Shown: one piece after another, positions 49,618 to 59,515 of the stretch
Position numbering within the stretch: position 1 is the first letter of the stretch
Layout: each line of letters opens with the position of its first letter
NCBI RefSeq assembly: GCF_009494395.1
Contig: NZ_VZCB01000052.1
Location: 62,001-126,000, forward strand
Length of the DNA stretch: 64,000 nucleotides
Source of the DNA: Segatella copri
GTDB lineage: Bacteria > Bacteroidota > Bacteroidia > Bacteroidales > Bacteroidaceae
Reading direction: 5' to 3'
Notes under the pieces: generated by a model
What the model was told of the DNA's origin: nothing
Seen by the model: only the letters and a program-made list of their open reading frames with translations
Databases searched by the model: none
Translations under genes and position numbers: made by a program

Positions 49618-51348
49618 TTAACGCAAAAACTTGGCATCTTCCTGCGGTATTGCCTCGTCATGATCATCGAGATAGAGCAACTTTACCGGATGATATTTAT
49701 CACTTGCCATCGAGTATTCATCCTGACGATAATGGGTCTGAATGCCACCGATGCCCAACATGGTATGAAAAGCCGAAAGACTACTCTGTACCTGTTTGGT
49801 CCGATTTTCTCCCAATGCCTTCAATATATCCGGATATTGTTTACTGAATCCTTCAGAAGTCCAGATGATGAAAGGCACATGCAGTTCGTAATCCGAAGCC
49901 TTCGGGGCAGCATGAAGGAAGAGGTGGCGATCATCATCGAAGATATTCTCTCCATGATCGCTGGTATAGAGCATCGCTGATGTAGGCTGATCATATACCC
50001 CATCCGTCTTAGTCTGTACCCCCTCCCATTTCTGCAGACGTTCAATGATACCATGCAGGATATAATCGGTATATCGGATAGTATTATCGTAAGCATTCAA
50101 CAAATCACGCCGATTCTCCGGTTTTGCCTCACTCCTGCTATCAGGCTTGAAGTAAGCGAAACTACGGGGATAACGCTCCTGATAATTGAAGTGAGAACCA
50201 TAGGAATGAAGAACCACGAAGAGTTTGCGATAACGGTAATGGTAATGGGCAGACGAGGAAGCATCAGCCTTGGGCAATATCTCATCCAGTTTCTGCAACA
50301 AATCCTCATCATAATGATTACCTTGCAAAGCATCCTCTTTCTTCAGAAAATAATGTTCATCAGCCTGTTCTCCCAAAAAATCGATAAACGAATGATTGGG
50401 CAACTGGTTGCTGATAAACACAGTATGGAATCCGGCTTCCTTAAAGGCCGCCAGGATGCCTTTCTCATGAAAAAGTCGCTCAAAATCCTCGGCTGATGCA
50501 GCAGACAAGAGCATCGGTACACTCTTATGGGTAGTATTGCTCTGCGTTGTCACATTCGGGAAAGCTTTGATACCCGGTGTCTTGGAAAGCAGAGGATTGG
50601 TATTCCGAGGATAGCCGTAAAGACTGAAATTATGAGCTCGTGCCGTCTCTCCTACTACCATCACATACACCTCGGGAGCCGTGGCAGAATGCTCGCTCCT
50701 GGCATCAAACTTAAAATTCCGGCTTACCTCCTTATAATTCTCTGAAGCAGCATTGCGCTCAAAAGCCAGATAAAGGTTGTAGCAGATATTGACGGGATAA
50801 AGCTGATTGCGCATACGGTAATCATCCACCACCAGATAGCTTGCCAGCAGACAGAACAGTCCTATAGCCCCAATCTGCATTGCCCAATGGCGGACTCTCT
50901 GCTGGAAAGAAACCGACAACCGGCTATCTCTTCTGATATTGACACCCCCCAGGATAAGCAAGGGCAAATAAACCACGAAGACACCAACCACGGCAGGAGC
51001 CAGATTATCGAGCAGCTCCATCGCCTCACCGGGATTGGTAGTTACGAGATTCAAAAACATATCTACCGCTATCACTCCCGTTCCGAAAAGATAAAGCAAT
51101 ACCAGCTGGAACGCAGCGAAAAAGACAAAGATAAATGCCCACCATACCATCTTACCAGGACGCTTAGCCGCAGAAAAGAACAACATATACAGCGACAAAG
51201 GCAGCAACACATTGACACCACATGCCCACGGAGTCAAACACTCGGTATAACACAAGGCTATATTAGGCAACAGCAATGCCACCACAGCATAAGCATACAG
51301 GAATTGCCCCGATGACACCTTATTATATATATAGGATAAACGATTCAT
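49618..51348 (-). CDS. Phosphoethanolamine transferase (EptA-type)
   Basis: 576-residue inner-membrane enzyme transferring phosphoethanolamine from phosphatidylethanolamine to lipid A or other envelope sugars. About five N-terminal membrane helices (1-175) precede a periplasmic sulfatase-like domain. The nucleophile T235 lies in VVGETARAHNFSLYGYPRNT, and zinc ligands are in YTSDHGEN with a downstream HAAPKASDYELHVPFI. Such enzymes lower envelope charge and affect cationic peptide resistance; this is a chromosomal core-type member. Last gene of a three-gene operon, 12 bp after the BamA-like gene. Confidence 0.9.
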   Translation of the reverse strand: MNRLSYIYNKVSSGQFLYAYAVVALLLPNIALCYTECLTPWACGVNVLLPLSLYMLFFSAAKRPGKMVWWAFIFVFFAAFQLVLLYLFGTGVIAVDMFLNLVTTNPGEAMELLDNLAPAVVGVFVVYLPLLILGGVNIRRDSRLSVSFQQRVRHWAMQIGAIGLFCLLASYLVVDDYRMRNQLYPVNICYNLYLAFERNAASENYKEVSRNFKFDARSEHSATAPEVYVMVVGETARAHNFSLYGYPRNTNPLLSKTPGIKAFPNVTTQSNTTHKSVPMLLSAASAEDFERLFHEKGILAAFKEAGFHTVFISNQLPNHSFIDFLGEQADEHYFLKKEDALQGNHYDEDLLQKLDEILPKADASSSAHYHYRYRKLFVVLHSYGSHFNYQERYPRSFAYFKPDSRSEAKPENRRDLLNAYDNTIRYTDYILHGIIERLQKWEGVQTKTDGVYDQPTSAMLYTSDHGENIFDDDRHLFLHAAPKASDYELHVPFIIWTSEGFSKQYPDILKALGENRTKQVQSSLSAFHTMLGIGGIQTHYRQDEYSMASDKYHPVKLLYLDDHDEAIPQEDAKFLR

Positions 51349-51360
51349 TCTTCTCTTGTA

Positions 51361-52533
51361 TTAAAATGCCTCATTGATATTAAACAGGAAGCCAGACTGT
51401 CCCGACTTACCAAATCCATAATCCAAACGTACATTGACATTCTTCTTAAACTCCCATCGGTAACCCACGCCAACATTAGGCAAAATCCGATTACTGCGCA
51501 ATTCAGAGAATTTAGGAAAAACGGTTCCAGCTCCAGCCCAGACCACGATGCCATTCCGTTTCCAAACATGTTGGCGCAACTCCACCGTAGCCTCCAGGGA
51601 ATGCTTGTCACGGTAACGACCCTCGTAATAACCACGCATAGAACTGGTTCCACCTAAATTGGCCATCATACCCCATGAAGGATTGCCGAAATTGAAATTT
51701 GCTCCAAAATCTTCGGCAAGAACCGTACCCTCTCCCAACTGCTGATAGCTGTCAAAGCGGAATTTTGTGGTACTGAAGGCATAATCATTACCCATAAACC
51801 GAGGGCGGAACATCTGCTTCAGATTGAGATAGATGCCCCGATGCGGATTGGTAAGATTATCACGATTATCATATACCAGCGATACACCGGCTCCCACATT
51901 CCATGTATGGTGATCCATTCCATTCAGTAACTCCGGACGCTCAATGTGCTTACCAATTACATAATCATAACTAGCCATCGGACCAACATAGAAATTGTCT
52001 GCCACCCGGAACAGGAAAGCAGCCTCAGCCTGTGCCTGCCATCGCTTCATGTCGCTCTTATTGTCATCGTTATCGCCCATCACGTAACCTATTCCCCAAA
52101 AATCAGAAGGGAAAGAATAGAAATAGAGACGATAGTCTATGCGATAACGACCACGAGGTGCTATATGATTTCCACGAACACCCAACATATAGAAACCTAC
52201 CGTGCTCACATCACCGAAAAGCGAAACATTGGAAGGAGGAAGTAGGGTATCATTGGGGTCTGAACGATAAAGACCTGCAGCTACCATTCCTAAGCCAAAC
52301 TTCGTATCAGAAGCATAGTGAGGACCTCCGATGATACTGAAGTCAAACCGCTTATGCTCCTTGTTTTTGTTGGCATCATTAAAATAGTCAAGAAATCGTG
52401 TCATCCATGATTTTCTGGCATGCCGGGTTGTATCTGCCATCTGCTGTGAGGGGATTGTATCTTGCGAAAATGGCTCAGAGGCATAACAGCCCAATGCCAT
52501 CATCATGACTAGTATTGTCAGAATATGCTTCAT
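51361..52533 (-). CDS. BamA/TamA-like outer-membrane barrel (surface antigen D15 type)
   Basis: 390 residues: signal peptide (about 1-18), short linker, then a 16-strand-type barrel like the C-terminal domain of Omp85 proteins. The L6-like motif is GGTSSMRGYYEGRYRDK, and barrel strands include WNVGAGVSLVYDNRDNLTNP and NVGVGYRWEFKKNVNVRLDYG. There are no POTRA domains, so it is a stand-alone barrel rather than BamA itself. Co-transcribed with the PCMD-like protein upstream and the lipid A-type transferase downstream. Confidence 0.83.
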   Translation of the reverse strand: MKHILTILVMMMALGCYASEPFSQDTIPSQQMADTTRHARKSWMTRFLDYFNDANKNKEHKRFDFSIIGGPHYASDTKFGLGMVAAGLYRSDPNDTLLPPSNVSLFGDVSTVGFYMLGVRGNHIAPRGRYRIDYRLYFYSFPSDFWGIGYVMGDNDDNKSDMKRWQAQAEAAFLFRVADNFYVGPMASYDYVIGKHIERPELLNGMDHHTWNVGAGVSLVYDNRDNLTNPHRGIYLNLKQMFRPRFMGNDYAFSTTKFRFDSYQQLGEGTVLAEDFGANFNFGNPSWGMMANLGGTSSMRGYYEGRYRDKHSLEATVELRQHVWKRNGIVVWAGAGTVFPKFSELRSNRILPNVGVGYRWEFKKNVNVRLDYGFGKSGQSGFLFNINEAF

Positions 52534-52566
52534 AAAGTCTATAATCTTTGATTCTACATGTGATTT

Positions 52567-53532
52567 TTACTCGTAAACCAATGCCACATTATCTATCCAC
52601 AATGTATTACCCGGTGTACCGATATAGGCTCCACCATGGGATGAAGAGAACTGCAGGATAAGATGCGTAGGCGTCTCATGATTGCCCGCCCATCCGGTTT
52701 CCCTTACCGGCACACTTTTTCCCTTGCTGTTGCGGGCATAGTCGGTAGAGCGAAGTCCCATCGTAGCAGCATCATAACCAGCCATGTGACGGATATCGCC
52801 ATAATGAATGGTATAAGTAGCATCATTCACCCATCCGTTGGTACTTTTTCCATACTTTACTACCATCGTGCCCACTCGTTTGGCAGTGATGTTTCCCTGA
52901 GCATCTTCATGGCGCTTCTGCAAATAGAGTACGGCAATGGCATAGTCGCGACCTGCTACAGTGGATGCTCCACTGAATCCATTCTGCTTGATACGGTTAG
53001 CTGATTGAGGCATATATGTTTTATAGTCAAATTGTACTGCCTTAGGACGTGCAGTGAACGGAATACCCCAATTGATGGCTTTCGGACCATCTTTGGTACT
53101 CGTAATCGGTTCACGTACATCACCCAGGAAAAGGGAACCTGCTGCCAGAACCTTGATATTGATAAGTCCAAGCACCTTCACTTTCTCTATATGGGTTTCC
53201 AATTTAGCACAATATCCATTGCCACGCTTGTCACGATAAACCGAGTTATTGGTTTTGTAGATACCCGAAACATGTGCCAGAACATTGGATGATCCCCAGG
53301 GGGAACCACCTTTGTTGGTATAAGGAGTATTGCCATTGAGGGTCATATTAGGGCCTACGGCATAGATGGTTTTCTGATTTCCACCAATGATAGCCGACTC
53401 CTTGATGTTTCTAATCACCCAGTGATCCATGTTTCCATATTTTAATGGAACTACCTTTTTCTGTCCTTGTACAGGAAGGCTAGATAAGGATGCCAAAGCT
53501 ATTGCCAAGCTAAATACTATTTTTTTTTCCAT
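52567..53532 (-). CDS. PCMD-domain exported protein
   Basis: 321-residue exported protein: signal peptide (about 1-23) followed by a beta-rich domain resembling the putative carbohydrate metabolism domain (PCMD), with the characteristic KGGSPWGSSNVLAHVSGIYKT region and C-terminal LILQFSSSHGGAYIGTPGNTLWID. Function unknown. First gene of a tight operon (33 bp to the BamA-like gene). A -7 box TATCTTTG (minus strand) lies at 53612-53619. Confidence 0.65.
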   Translation of the reverse strand: MEKKIVFSLAIALASLSSLPVQGQKKVVPLKYGNMDHWVIRNIKESAIIGGNQKTIYAVGPNMTLNGNTPYTNKGGSPWGSSNVLAHVSGIYKTNNSVYRDKRGNGYCAKLETHIEKVKVLGLINIKVLAAGSLFLGDVREPITSTKDGPKAINWGIPFTARPKAVQFDYKTYMPQSANRIKQNGFSGASTVAGRDYAIAVLYLQKRHEDAQGNITAKRVGTMVVKYGKSTNGWVNDATYTIHYGDIRHMAGYDAATMGLRSTDYARNSKGKSVPVRETGWAGNHETPTHLILQFSSSHGGAYIGTPGNTLWIDNVALVYE

Positions 53533-53712
53533 ACCCGTTTCTTTTATTTCATTTCTATTTTGTTTCTATTCAACCTACGAGAAGATTTCAAGTCTTAAGT
53601 GATAGGACTTGCAAAGATAGAAAAATTTTCCGTAGTTTTCAGTTTTCCGGAAAATAATGATTGAAAATTAAGAAATAATAATAGATTTAGTCGTTTTTTA
53701 TCGTATAAAAAC

Positions 53713-53748
53713 AAAAAATCCTGCATTTGACTGAGTGGCAAATGCAGG
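53713..53748 (-). terminator. Terminator of rfbB
   Basis: CCTGCATTTG (53720-53729)/CAAATGCAGG (53739-53748) followed on the minus strand by ATTTTTTGTTTTT. Confidence 0.85.
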
Positions 53749-53774
53749 ACTTTATGTATAATAATATGTATCAA

Positions 53775-54908
53775 TTATCGATTGGAATACATGTTGTCGT
53801 AGTACTTCTGGTAATCACCAGAGGTTACGTTGTCCATCCATTCCTGGTTATCAAGATACCATTTTACAGTTTCCTCGATACCCTCCTCAAACTGGAGAGA
53901 TGGCTCCCAACCCAATTCCTTCTGCAACTTTCTAGAGTCGATGGCATAACGCATATCGTGACCCTTTCTGTCTGTTACATAAGTAATGAGGTCCATATCC
54001 TCGCCTTCCTTTCTGCCGAGCAATCTATCAACGGTCTTGATAACCACCTTGATGATATCGATGTTCTTCCACTCATTAAAACCGCCGATGTTGTAAGTCT
54101 CGGCAATCTTGCCCTTATGGAAAATCATATCGATGGCACGGGCATGATCTACTACATACAACCAGTCGCGCACATTCTCACCCTTACCATATACTGGCAA
54201 TGGCTTGCGATGACGGATGTTGTTGATGAACAGCGGAATCAACTTCTCAGGAAACTGGTATGGACCATAGTTGTTAGAGCAGTTGGTCACGATGGTAGGC
54301 ATACCGTATGTATCGTGGAAAGCACGGACAAAGTGGTCTGAACTTGCCTTGGATGCAGAGTATGGAGAGTGAGGATTGTACTTGGTAGTCTCCAGGAAGA
54401 ACTCCTCGCCGTAAGCCTCGTGGTTCTTATCGCTGGACGCCTTTGTAGTGAAAGGAGCAGGAATGCCCTCAGGGTGAGTCATCTGCAATGCACCGTAAAC
54501 CTCATCGGTAGAGATGTGGTAGAAGCGCTTGCCCTCATATCCCTCAGGAAGACTCTCCCAGTAAATCTTTGCCGCCTGGAGCAGAGACAGGGTACCCATC
54601 ACGTTGGTATGAGCGAAAGTGAATGGATCCTTGATACTTCTATCTACGTGGCTCTCGGCAGCGAGATGGATGATGCCATCCACCTTGTAGTCCTGCATCA
54701 GCTTCAACATCAGGTCGAAATCACAGATATCACCCTTAACGAAAGTATAGTTAGGCTTGTCCTCAATGTCCTTGAGGTTAGCCAGGTTGCCTGCGTATGT
54801 CAACTTGTCGAGGTTGATGATGTGATACTCAGGATATTTGTTCACGAAAAGTCTTACTACGTGTGAGCCGATGAAACCAGCACCGCCCGTGATAATGATA
54901 TTCTTCAT
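53775..54908 (-). CDS. rfbB: dTDP-glucose 4,6-dehydratase
   Basis: 377-residue extended SDR enzyme making dTDP-4-keto-6-deoxyglucose. Features: IIITGGAGFIGSHVVRLF at the N terminus, HLAAESHVDRSI, THISTDE-like FYHISTDEVYG, and the catalytic YSASKASSDH. The start at 54908 places the Rossmann motif at the N terminus; the longer frame to 54965 overlaps rfbD. Lies 26 bp after rfbD. rfbA and rfbC are not in the window. Confidence 0.94.
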   Translation of the reverse strand: MKNIIITGGAGFIGSHVVRLFVNKYPEYHIINLDKLTYAGNLANLKDIEDKPNYTFVKGDICDFDLMLKLMQDYKVDGIIHLAAESHVDRSIKDPFTFAHTNVMGTLSLLQAAKIYWESLPEGYEGKRFYHISTDEVYGALQMTHPEGIPAPFTTKASSDKNHEAYGEEFFLETTKYNPHSPYSASKASSDHFVRAFHDTYGMPTIVTNCSNNYGPYQFPEKLIPLFINNIRHRKPLPVYGKGENVRDWLYVVDHARAIDMIFHKGKIAETYNIGGFNEWKNIDIIKVVIKTVDRLLGRKEGEDMDLITYVTDRKGHDMRYAIDSRKLQKELGWEPSLQFEEGIEETVKWYLDNQEWMDNVTSGDYQKYYDNMYSNR

Positions 54909-54934
54909 TTCAATTAATAATTTATAATTAATAA

Positions 54935-55807
54935 TTATTTTGCTTCCGCCAATTCGGCGATACACTTCTTCAAACTGTCAGTCCAGTATGGCACCTTGAA
55001 ACCGAAGGTCTGCTTCAGCTTGCTCTTGTCGAGCACAGAGAAGTGAGGACGCTTCACTGGGCTTGGGAACTCCTCGCTGTAGCATGGTTGAATATCGCAG
55101 GTGTTGCCGCTGAGTTCGCAGATAATCTTGGCAAAGTCAAACCAGGAGCATACACCCTCGTTAGAGAAGTGATAGATGCCGGTCTTGTCAAGTTGGTTGG
55201 TCTCGATGATGTGAGAGATGACAGCAGCGAGGTCACCGGCATAAGTAGGAGTACCCACCTGGTCGAATACCACCTTCAGGGTGTCGTGGCTAGCCGTGAG
55301 ACTCTGCATGGTCTTCACGAAATTCTTTCCCCACTGAGAGTAGAGCCAAGCAGTGCGGATAATGATATGCTTGCAGCCCGTAGCCTCGATACTCTTTTCA
55401 CCCGCCAATTTGGTTTTACCATATACACCAAGCGGATTGGTTTCCCAATCTTCCTTACAAGGAATATTCTTATCGCCTTGGAATACATAGTCGGTACTAA
55501 CATGAATGAGGGTACCATCTACTTCCTTCATTGCCTGAGCCAAATTGCCAGCCGCAGTATTATTAAGTAAATTGGCTAAATCAAAATCACTCTCAGCCTT
55601 ATCCACGTTGGTATAAGCTGCACAATTAACGATAACCTGAATATCATTCTCCTTTACGCTGGCACGGATAGCGTCAAGATTAGTGATATCCAATTTCTCA
55701 TAGCCTTCAGCCACATCGGTGAAGACAAACTTGTGATTGCTTCTTTTGGCGCAAATCTGCATTTCATGACCCAACTGGCCATTAGCGCCTGTTACTAAAA
55801 TATTCAT
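54935..55807 (-). CDS. rfbD: dTDP-4-dehydrorhamnose reductase
   Basis: 290-residue SDR reductase that completes dTDP-L-rhamnose synthesis. The NADPH motif is MNILVTGANGQLGHEM, with VNCAAYTNVDKAE, HVSTDYVFQGD and the YGKTKLAGE catalytic Tyr/Lys. First gene of the rfbD-rfbB pair, with its own promoter. Confidence 0.93.
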   Translation of the reverse strand: MNILVTGANGQLGHEMQICAKRSNHKFVFTDVAEGYEKLDITNLDAIRASVKENDIQVIVNCAAYTNVDKAESDFDLANLLNNTAAGNLAQAMKEVDGTLIHVSTDYVFQGDKNIPCKEDWETNPLGVYGKTKLAGEKSIEATGCKHIIIRTAWLYSQWGKNFVKTMQSLTASHDTLKVVFDQVGTPTYAGDLAAVISHIIETNQLDKTGIYHFSNEGVCSWFDFAKIICELSGNTCDIQPCYSEEFPSPVKRPHFSVLDKSKLKQTFGFKVPYWTDSLKKCIAELAEAK

Positions 55808-55844
55808 TGGTCGTTAAATATTACCTTTTAATAAAACTATGTGG

Positions 55845-55876
55845 CAAAAGTACAGATTATTTCTGAGATTCCCAAA
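55845..55876 (-). promoter_or_regulatory. Promoter of rfbD-rfbB
   Basis: Perfect TTTG (55873-55876), 20-nt spacer, TACTTTTG (55845-55852). Confidence 0.8.
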
Positions 55877-55949
55877 AAATAGCAGAGGAATTTGTATTAA
55901 TAATATATAAATAAGGTGTAAACCCAAAAAATGGAAAATGAAGAAGACA

Positions 55950-56127
55950 AAAAAAAACGCCAGAATCTTTCACAAGAGCCTGACGGGTTTAACCTAATAC
56001 ACTAATTTTCTTTTCCCTTAGATAAACTAAAACCTGTTTTTTATTTAAATCAACATACTAAATCAACAAAAGGAATATTTACCTTAGAAGACTTGAAGTG
56101 GTAGTATAATAACTACTTTTTCTTTTT
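55950..56127 (-). ncRNA. Candidate terminated small RNA upstream of rfbD
   Basis: A -7 box TATCTTTG (56135-56142, minus strand) predicts a start near 56127. About 180 nt later lies an intrinsic terminator: CGTCAG (55985-55980) pairing with CTGGCG (55963-55958), an inner TCTT/AAGA stem, and eight T. The 5' part can form a GTAGT/ACTAC hairpin. No ORF of note is inside. Because rfbD has its own promoter downstream of the terminator, this is probably a separate transcript. No RNA family recognised. Confidence 0.45.
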
Positions 56128-56346
56128 ACGGTTGCAAAGATACAACAAAAAATCTACAGTTGTATCCCTAAGTAGCAGAAAAGTAAATGGAATGTAAAAA
56201 TCCTACATTCCTAACTTGTTTTAAATCAAAAACTTACAAAATTAACCATTTTTATCAAAGTAAATACTATAATACCATTTTTTATTTGTATCTTTGCAAC
56301 ACAAAAACGACAAATAGACTAATTTTATCCTTTTCAGACTACAATT

Positions 56347-58011
56347 ATGTCATTTACAAAACATAAACAGAAGATGAGACAATTACTAATACTTCTTACG
56401 CTTATGATGCCACTGCTCGCTCAAAGCAAAACCGACGAGAAAAAGCTCCTGGAGCGTATCGACTACATGATTGATAACGACAAGCATTATCAAGATATCA
56501 AGGAAAACGAGCTCAAACAGCTGAAACAGCTAGCCTTTGATGCAGAAGATGACAAGACCCGACTTCTTTTCCTTGACAGCATATACCGTGCCTACAGCGC
56601 CTACCGCTACGACTCGGCATACGCTTACATGCAGCGTGGACTGGAGTTGGCAAAGAAGGTCAACGATACCTATTATATAACTCTCAACCAGATTAACCAG
56701 GCGTCAGTACTCTCGGTAAGGGGATTCTATGGCAAAGCCGAAGCTCTGCTCGAATCACTCCATCCCGACACGATGCCCTACAAGCTGAAGTTATACTATT
56801 ACTATACCTTCGCTTGGCTCTATAATTACTGGGAATCATACGCCCAAAACTCTGATTACGCAAAAGAATTCCGTGACCAGAAAAAGCATTTGATGGGTCT
56901 ATTGCTCCAAAATTTCAACGAAGACAGCAAGCATACCAGCTACTATCATTATCTCATGGGCGAAAACATCTATTTGGATGAGCCTACCAGCAAGCAGTCG
57001 CTCTACCATTTCATGAAGGCACTGAAAATGTCTCCAGCCAAATCACGCATCCATGCCATGTCGGCATACGGTATCGCCAGATATTACAAACTTACAGGTA
57101 ACTTCGATCTCTACGAGAAATATCTCGTGGAAGCATCTGTGAGTGATGGCCTATGCCAGCTCAAGGAAACGGTAGCCCTGCAGAAACTTGCCTACTTTCT
57201 TTTTAAAAAGGATGCAAGCAACAGTAAGAGAGCAGCCAAATACATCCAGCACACGATGGAAGATGCACAGTTCTTCAACAACCGACTGCGCATGATGGAA
57301 ATTTCCAATATCCTCCCTGTCATTGCTTCTGCCAACCAGCAGGCTGCCGAGAAATCACGTGCCCGTTTCCTCTTCGGCTTCATCGGTGTTAGCGTAGCAC
57401 TCATCATCATCCTCATTCTCTCCTTCGTCAACAACCGACAGAAGAACAAGCTGAAGAAAAACAAGCAGGAGATAGAAGAGCAGAACGAGAAACAGAAAGA
57501 AATGAACGCACAGCTCACCAAGCTGAACCAGCAGCTGATAGAAACAAACATCAAGCGAGAGACCTACATGCGACTCTTCATGGATATCAGTGCGGCATAT
57601 ATCAGAAAATTGTCAGATTACCGCAAACAGGTGAACCGAAAGATCAAGGCTAACCAGACTGCCGACCTGCTGAAAACCCTCAACACCCACAAGATGGAAG
57701 AGGAGGAGTCACAGATGTTCTACAACCGCTTCGACAAGGCGTTCATGGAACTGTATCCCGGTTTCGTGACGGAGTTGAACAAGCTCCTGCTGCCAGAATG
57801 CCAGCTGGAACTTCCTACTACCCACACCCTGACCACGGAAATCCGTATCTATGCATTGATGCGACTAGGCGTAACCGACAGCCAGGAGATAGCCACCCTG
57901 CTGTATTATTCTACCCAGACCATCTACAACTATAAATCGGGCATGAGAGCAAAGGCAAAGAATCGCGAGACTTTTGAGAACGACATCAACCGTCTCTGCC
58001 ATATTATATAA
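56347..58011 (+). CDS. DUF6377-type TPR/membrane/HTH signalling protein
   Basis: 554 residues. Probable N-terminal signal segment ([14 protein letters not shown]), a helical TPR-like sensor region (about 20-330; [20 protein letters not shown]), one membrane helix (about 343-362; [20 protein letters not shown]), a coiled coil (about 365-405), and a C-terminal helical domain with helix-turn-helix character ([35 protein letters not shown]). The layout suggests a membrane-bound regulator that senses outside the cytoplasm and acts on DNA inside. The downstream Met at 56374 is an alternative start. Targets unknown. Confidence 0.8.
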   Translation: MSFTKHKQKMRQLLILLTLMMPLLAQSKTDEKKLLERIDYMIDNDKHYQDIKENELKQLKQLAFDAEDDKTRLLFLDSIYRAYSAYRYDSAYAYMQRGLELAKKVNDTYYITLNQINQASVLSVRGFYGKAEALLESLHPDTMPYKLKLYYYYTFAWLYNYWESYAQNSDYAKEFRDQKKHLMGLLLQNFNEDSKHTSYYHYLMGENIYLDEPTSKQSLYHFMKALKMSPAKSRIHAMSAYGIARYYKLTGNFDLYEKYLVEASVSDGLCQLKETVALQKLAYFLFKKDASNSKRAAKYIQHTMEDAQFFNNRLRMMEISNILPVIASANQQAAEKSRARFLFGFIGVSVALIIILILSFVNNRQKNKLKKNKQEIEEQNEKQKEMNAQLTKLNQQLIETNIKRETYMRLFMDISAAYIRKLSDYRKQVNRKIKANQTADLLKTLNTHKMEEEESQMFYNRFDKAFMELYPGFVTELNKLLLPECQLELPTTHTLTTEIRIYALMRLGVTDSQEIATLLYYSTQTIYNYKSGMRAKAKNRETFENDINRLCHII

Positions 58012-58013
58012 TA

Positions 58014-58095
58014 AGGAGTTAAAGGAGTTAAGACAACAGTCTTTTTAGCGTAGATTTTAAGCAGCAAGACATACGTCTTAACTCCTTTAACTCCT
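58014..58095. terminator. 21-bp inverted repeat between convergent genes
   Basis: Perfect 21-bp arms (58014-58034 and 58075-58095), each made of two GGAGTTAA units; a smaller AAGAC/GTCTT hairpin lies in the loop. It lies immediately after the DUF6377 stop and before the SDR stop, so a shared terminator is plausible, though there is no strong T run. Confidence 0.55.
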
Positions 58096-58106
58096 ATAAT
58101 ATGCGA

Positions 58107-58862
58107 CTAATCGCGATGGATAACCGTTCCGTTTGCCTGATGCGTAGCAAGAACCAGCACCTCTGCTATCTGCACATGTTCAGGAGCAGAAGCTGCATAG
58201 TAAGCCACGTCAGCCACATCATCACCATTCAAAGGAGTGATACCACGATAAACCTGGTCAGCTCGCGCATTATCACCATGGAAACGGACATTAGAGAAAT
58301 TGGTTTCTACCAATCCAGGTTTCACATTGGTTACACGCACCTTGGTATGTGCCACATCAATACGCAACCCATCAGAGATTGCTTTAACGGCAGCCTTGGT
58401 GGCACAATAAACATTGCCTCCAGCGTAAGCAGCATCTCCTGCCACACTACCAATATTGATAATATGACCATGATTACGTTTAATCATGCCAGGCACAATC
58501 AGGCGAGTCATGGTAAGAAGTCCCTTGATATTGGTATCAATCATCTGATCCCAATCCTCAAAATCACCTTCATACTCCGGTTCCAGACCACGAGCCAATC
58601 CGGCATTATTGATCAGCACATCAATATTGCGCCATGCATCAGGAATATAATCTACAGCCTTCTTTGCAGCCTCACGATTACGGACATCGAAAGCCAAAGC
58701 CAAGACTTCAGTGCCTTCTGCCTCTAATTCCTTTTTAAGGATTTCCAACTTGCCGGTATTTCTACCAGTGATAATCAGATTATAACCACCTCTTGCAAAG
58801 CGGCGAGCGCAACCTTCACCTATTCCACTTGTTGCACCTGTGATAAGAGCTATCTTTCCCAT
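58107..58862 (-). CDS. SDR-family oxidoreductase (YdfG-like)
   Basis: 251-residue classical short-chain dehydrogenase. The cofactor motif is TGATSGIGEGCARRF, with LINNAGLARG, the catalytic Ser near GSVAGDAAY and the Tyr/Lys in YCATKAAVKA. The LDVRNREA-like FDVRNREAAKKA and C-terminal segment resemble YdfG, an NADP-dependent dehydrogenase of L-allo-threonine/3-hydroxy acids; the exact substrate is not determined. 95 bp downstream of the phosphatase gene on the same strand. Confidence 0.88.
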   Translation of the reverse strand: MGKIALITGATSGIGEGCARRFARGGYNLIITGRNTGKLEILKKELEAEGTEVLALAFDVRNREAAKKAVDYIPDAWRNIDVLINNAGLARGLEPEYEGDFEDWDQMIDTNIKGLLTMTRLIVPGMIKRNHGHIINIGSVAGDAAYAGGNVYCATKAAVKAISDGLRIDVAHTKVRVTNVKPGLVETNFSNVRFHGDNARADQVYRGITPLNGDDVADVAYYAASAPEHVQIAEVLVLATHQANGTVIHRD

Positions 58863-58957
58863 AGTTTCTTATATCTTATAAATTATATTGTTAGTTATCT
58901 CAGTATAACATGTCTTCTCTTCGGGATACATGTTTTCCTTTATCTTATGTTTTCTCT

Positions 58958-59515
58958 TTACAACACCAAAACCCGGACTTCGGCATTAGCCATTTTCTCT
59001 ATCTGATTCATCGGGCGTTTGAAATAAACACTCTGTACAGCCTTGTTGATGATGCCATGTCCTACTGCCAGAATAGTCTTATCGGGATAAGTAACCTTGA
59101 GCCAAGTTAGAAAATTCTGCGCTCTTGACTTCACCCTTTCCAATGTTTCTATATTATCTGGCCAATCCTTTGGGTCCTTAGGTAAGGAAGGAATGAACTT
59201 GCCAGTAAAGTCTCCCCAATCCCGCTCTCTCAGCAATGGAGTGGTAACGATATGAGCATCAAGCTCCTCATCTGTCAGATTGCCTGTCAAAGAGAGAGTT
59301 TCGATATGAGGACGGGCAATAATCTCACAGGTCTGTATACTACGATACAGATCACTGGAAACGAAGACATCGATATGTTCGTTTACCATCTTCCCGGCAA
59401 CTTCCTCGGCTTGTTCAATACCTTTCGCATTCAACTTGCCCGGTGTTTGACCTTGCATGATCTGAGCAGCATTATCCACGGTCTCACCATGGCGCACAAG
59501 ATATAACTTTGTCAT
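58958..59515 (-). CDS. Histidine phosphatase family protein
   Basis: 185-residue phosphoglycerate-mutase-like phosphatase. The catalytic RHG motif is LYLVRHGETVDNA (His 9), with VSSDLYRSIQTCEI, the acid residue in LRERDWGDF and the second His in ILAVGHGIINKA. Could be a broad phosphatase such as a CobC- or GpmB-like enzyme; no pathway link is visible. A -7 box TAATTTTG (minus strand) is at 59535-59542. Confidence 0.87.
   Translation of the reverse strand: MTKLYLVRHGETVDNAAQIMQGQTPGKLNAKGIEQAEEVAGKMVNEHIDVFVSSDLYRSIQTCEIIARPHIETLSLTGNLTDEELDAHIVTTPLLRERDWGDFTGKFIPSLPKDPKDWPDNIETLERVKSRAQNFLTWLKVTYPDKTILAVGHGIINKAVQSVYFKRPMNQIEKMANAEVRVLVL

Larger units (their letters stand above)
55808..56346. 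other. Gene-free interval with a likely independent RNA
   Basis: Holds the rfbD promoter (55845-55876), a terminator (55950-55985) and promoter (-7 at 56135-56142) on the minus strand that frame a possible non-coding RNA, and the promoter of the DUF6377 gene (-7 TATCTTTG at 56289-56296, plus strand). Confidence 0.65.

Noticed and set aside
49618-51348. Mobile colistin-resistance (mcr) gene
   Set aside because: The motifs fit the wider EptA family, but it sits in a core envelope operon with no mobile element, so an acquired mcr gene is not supported.
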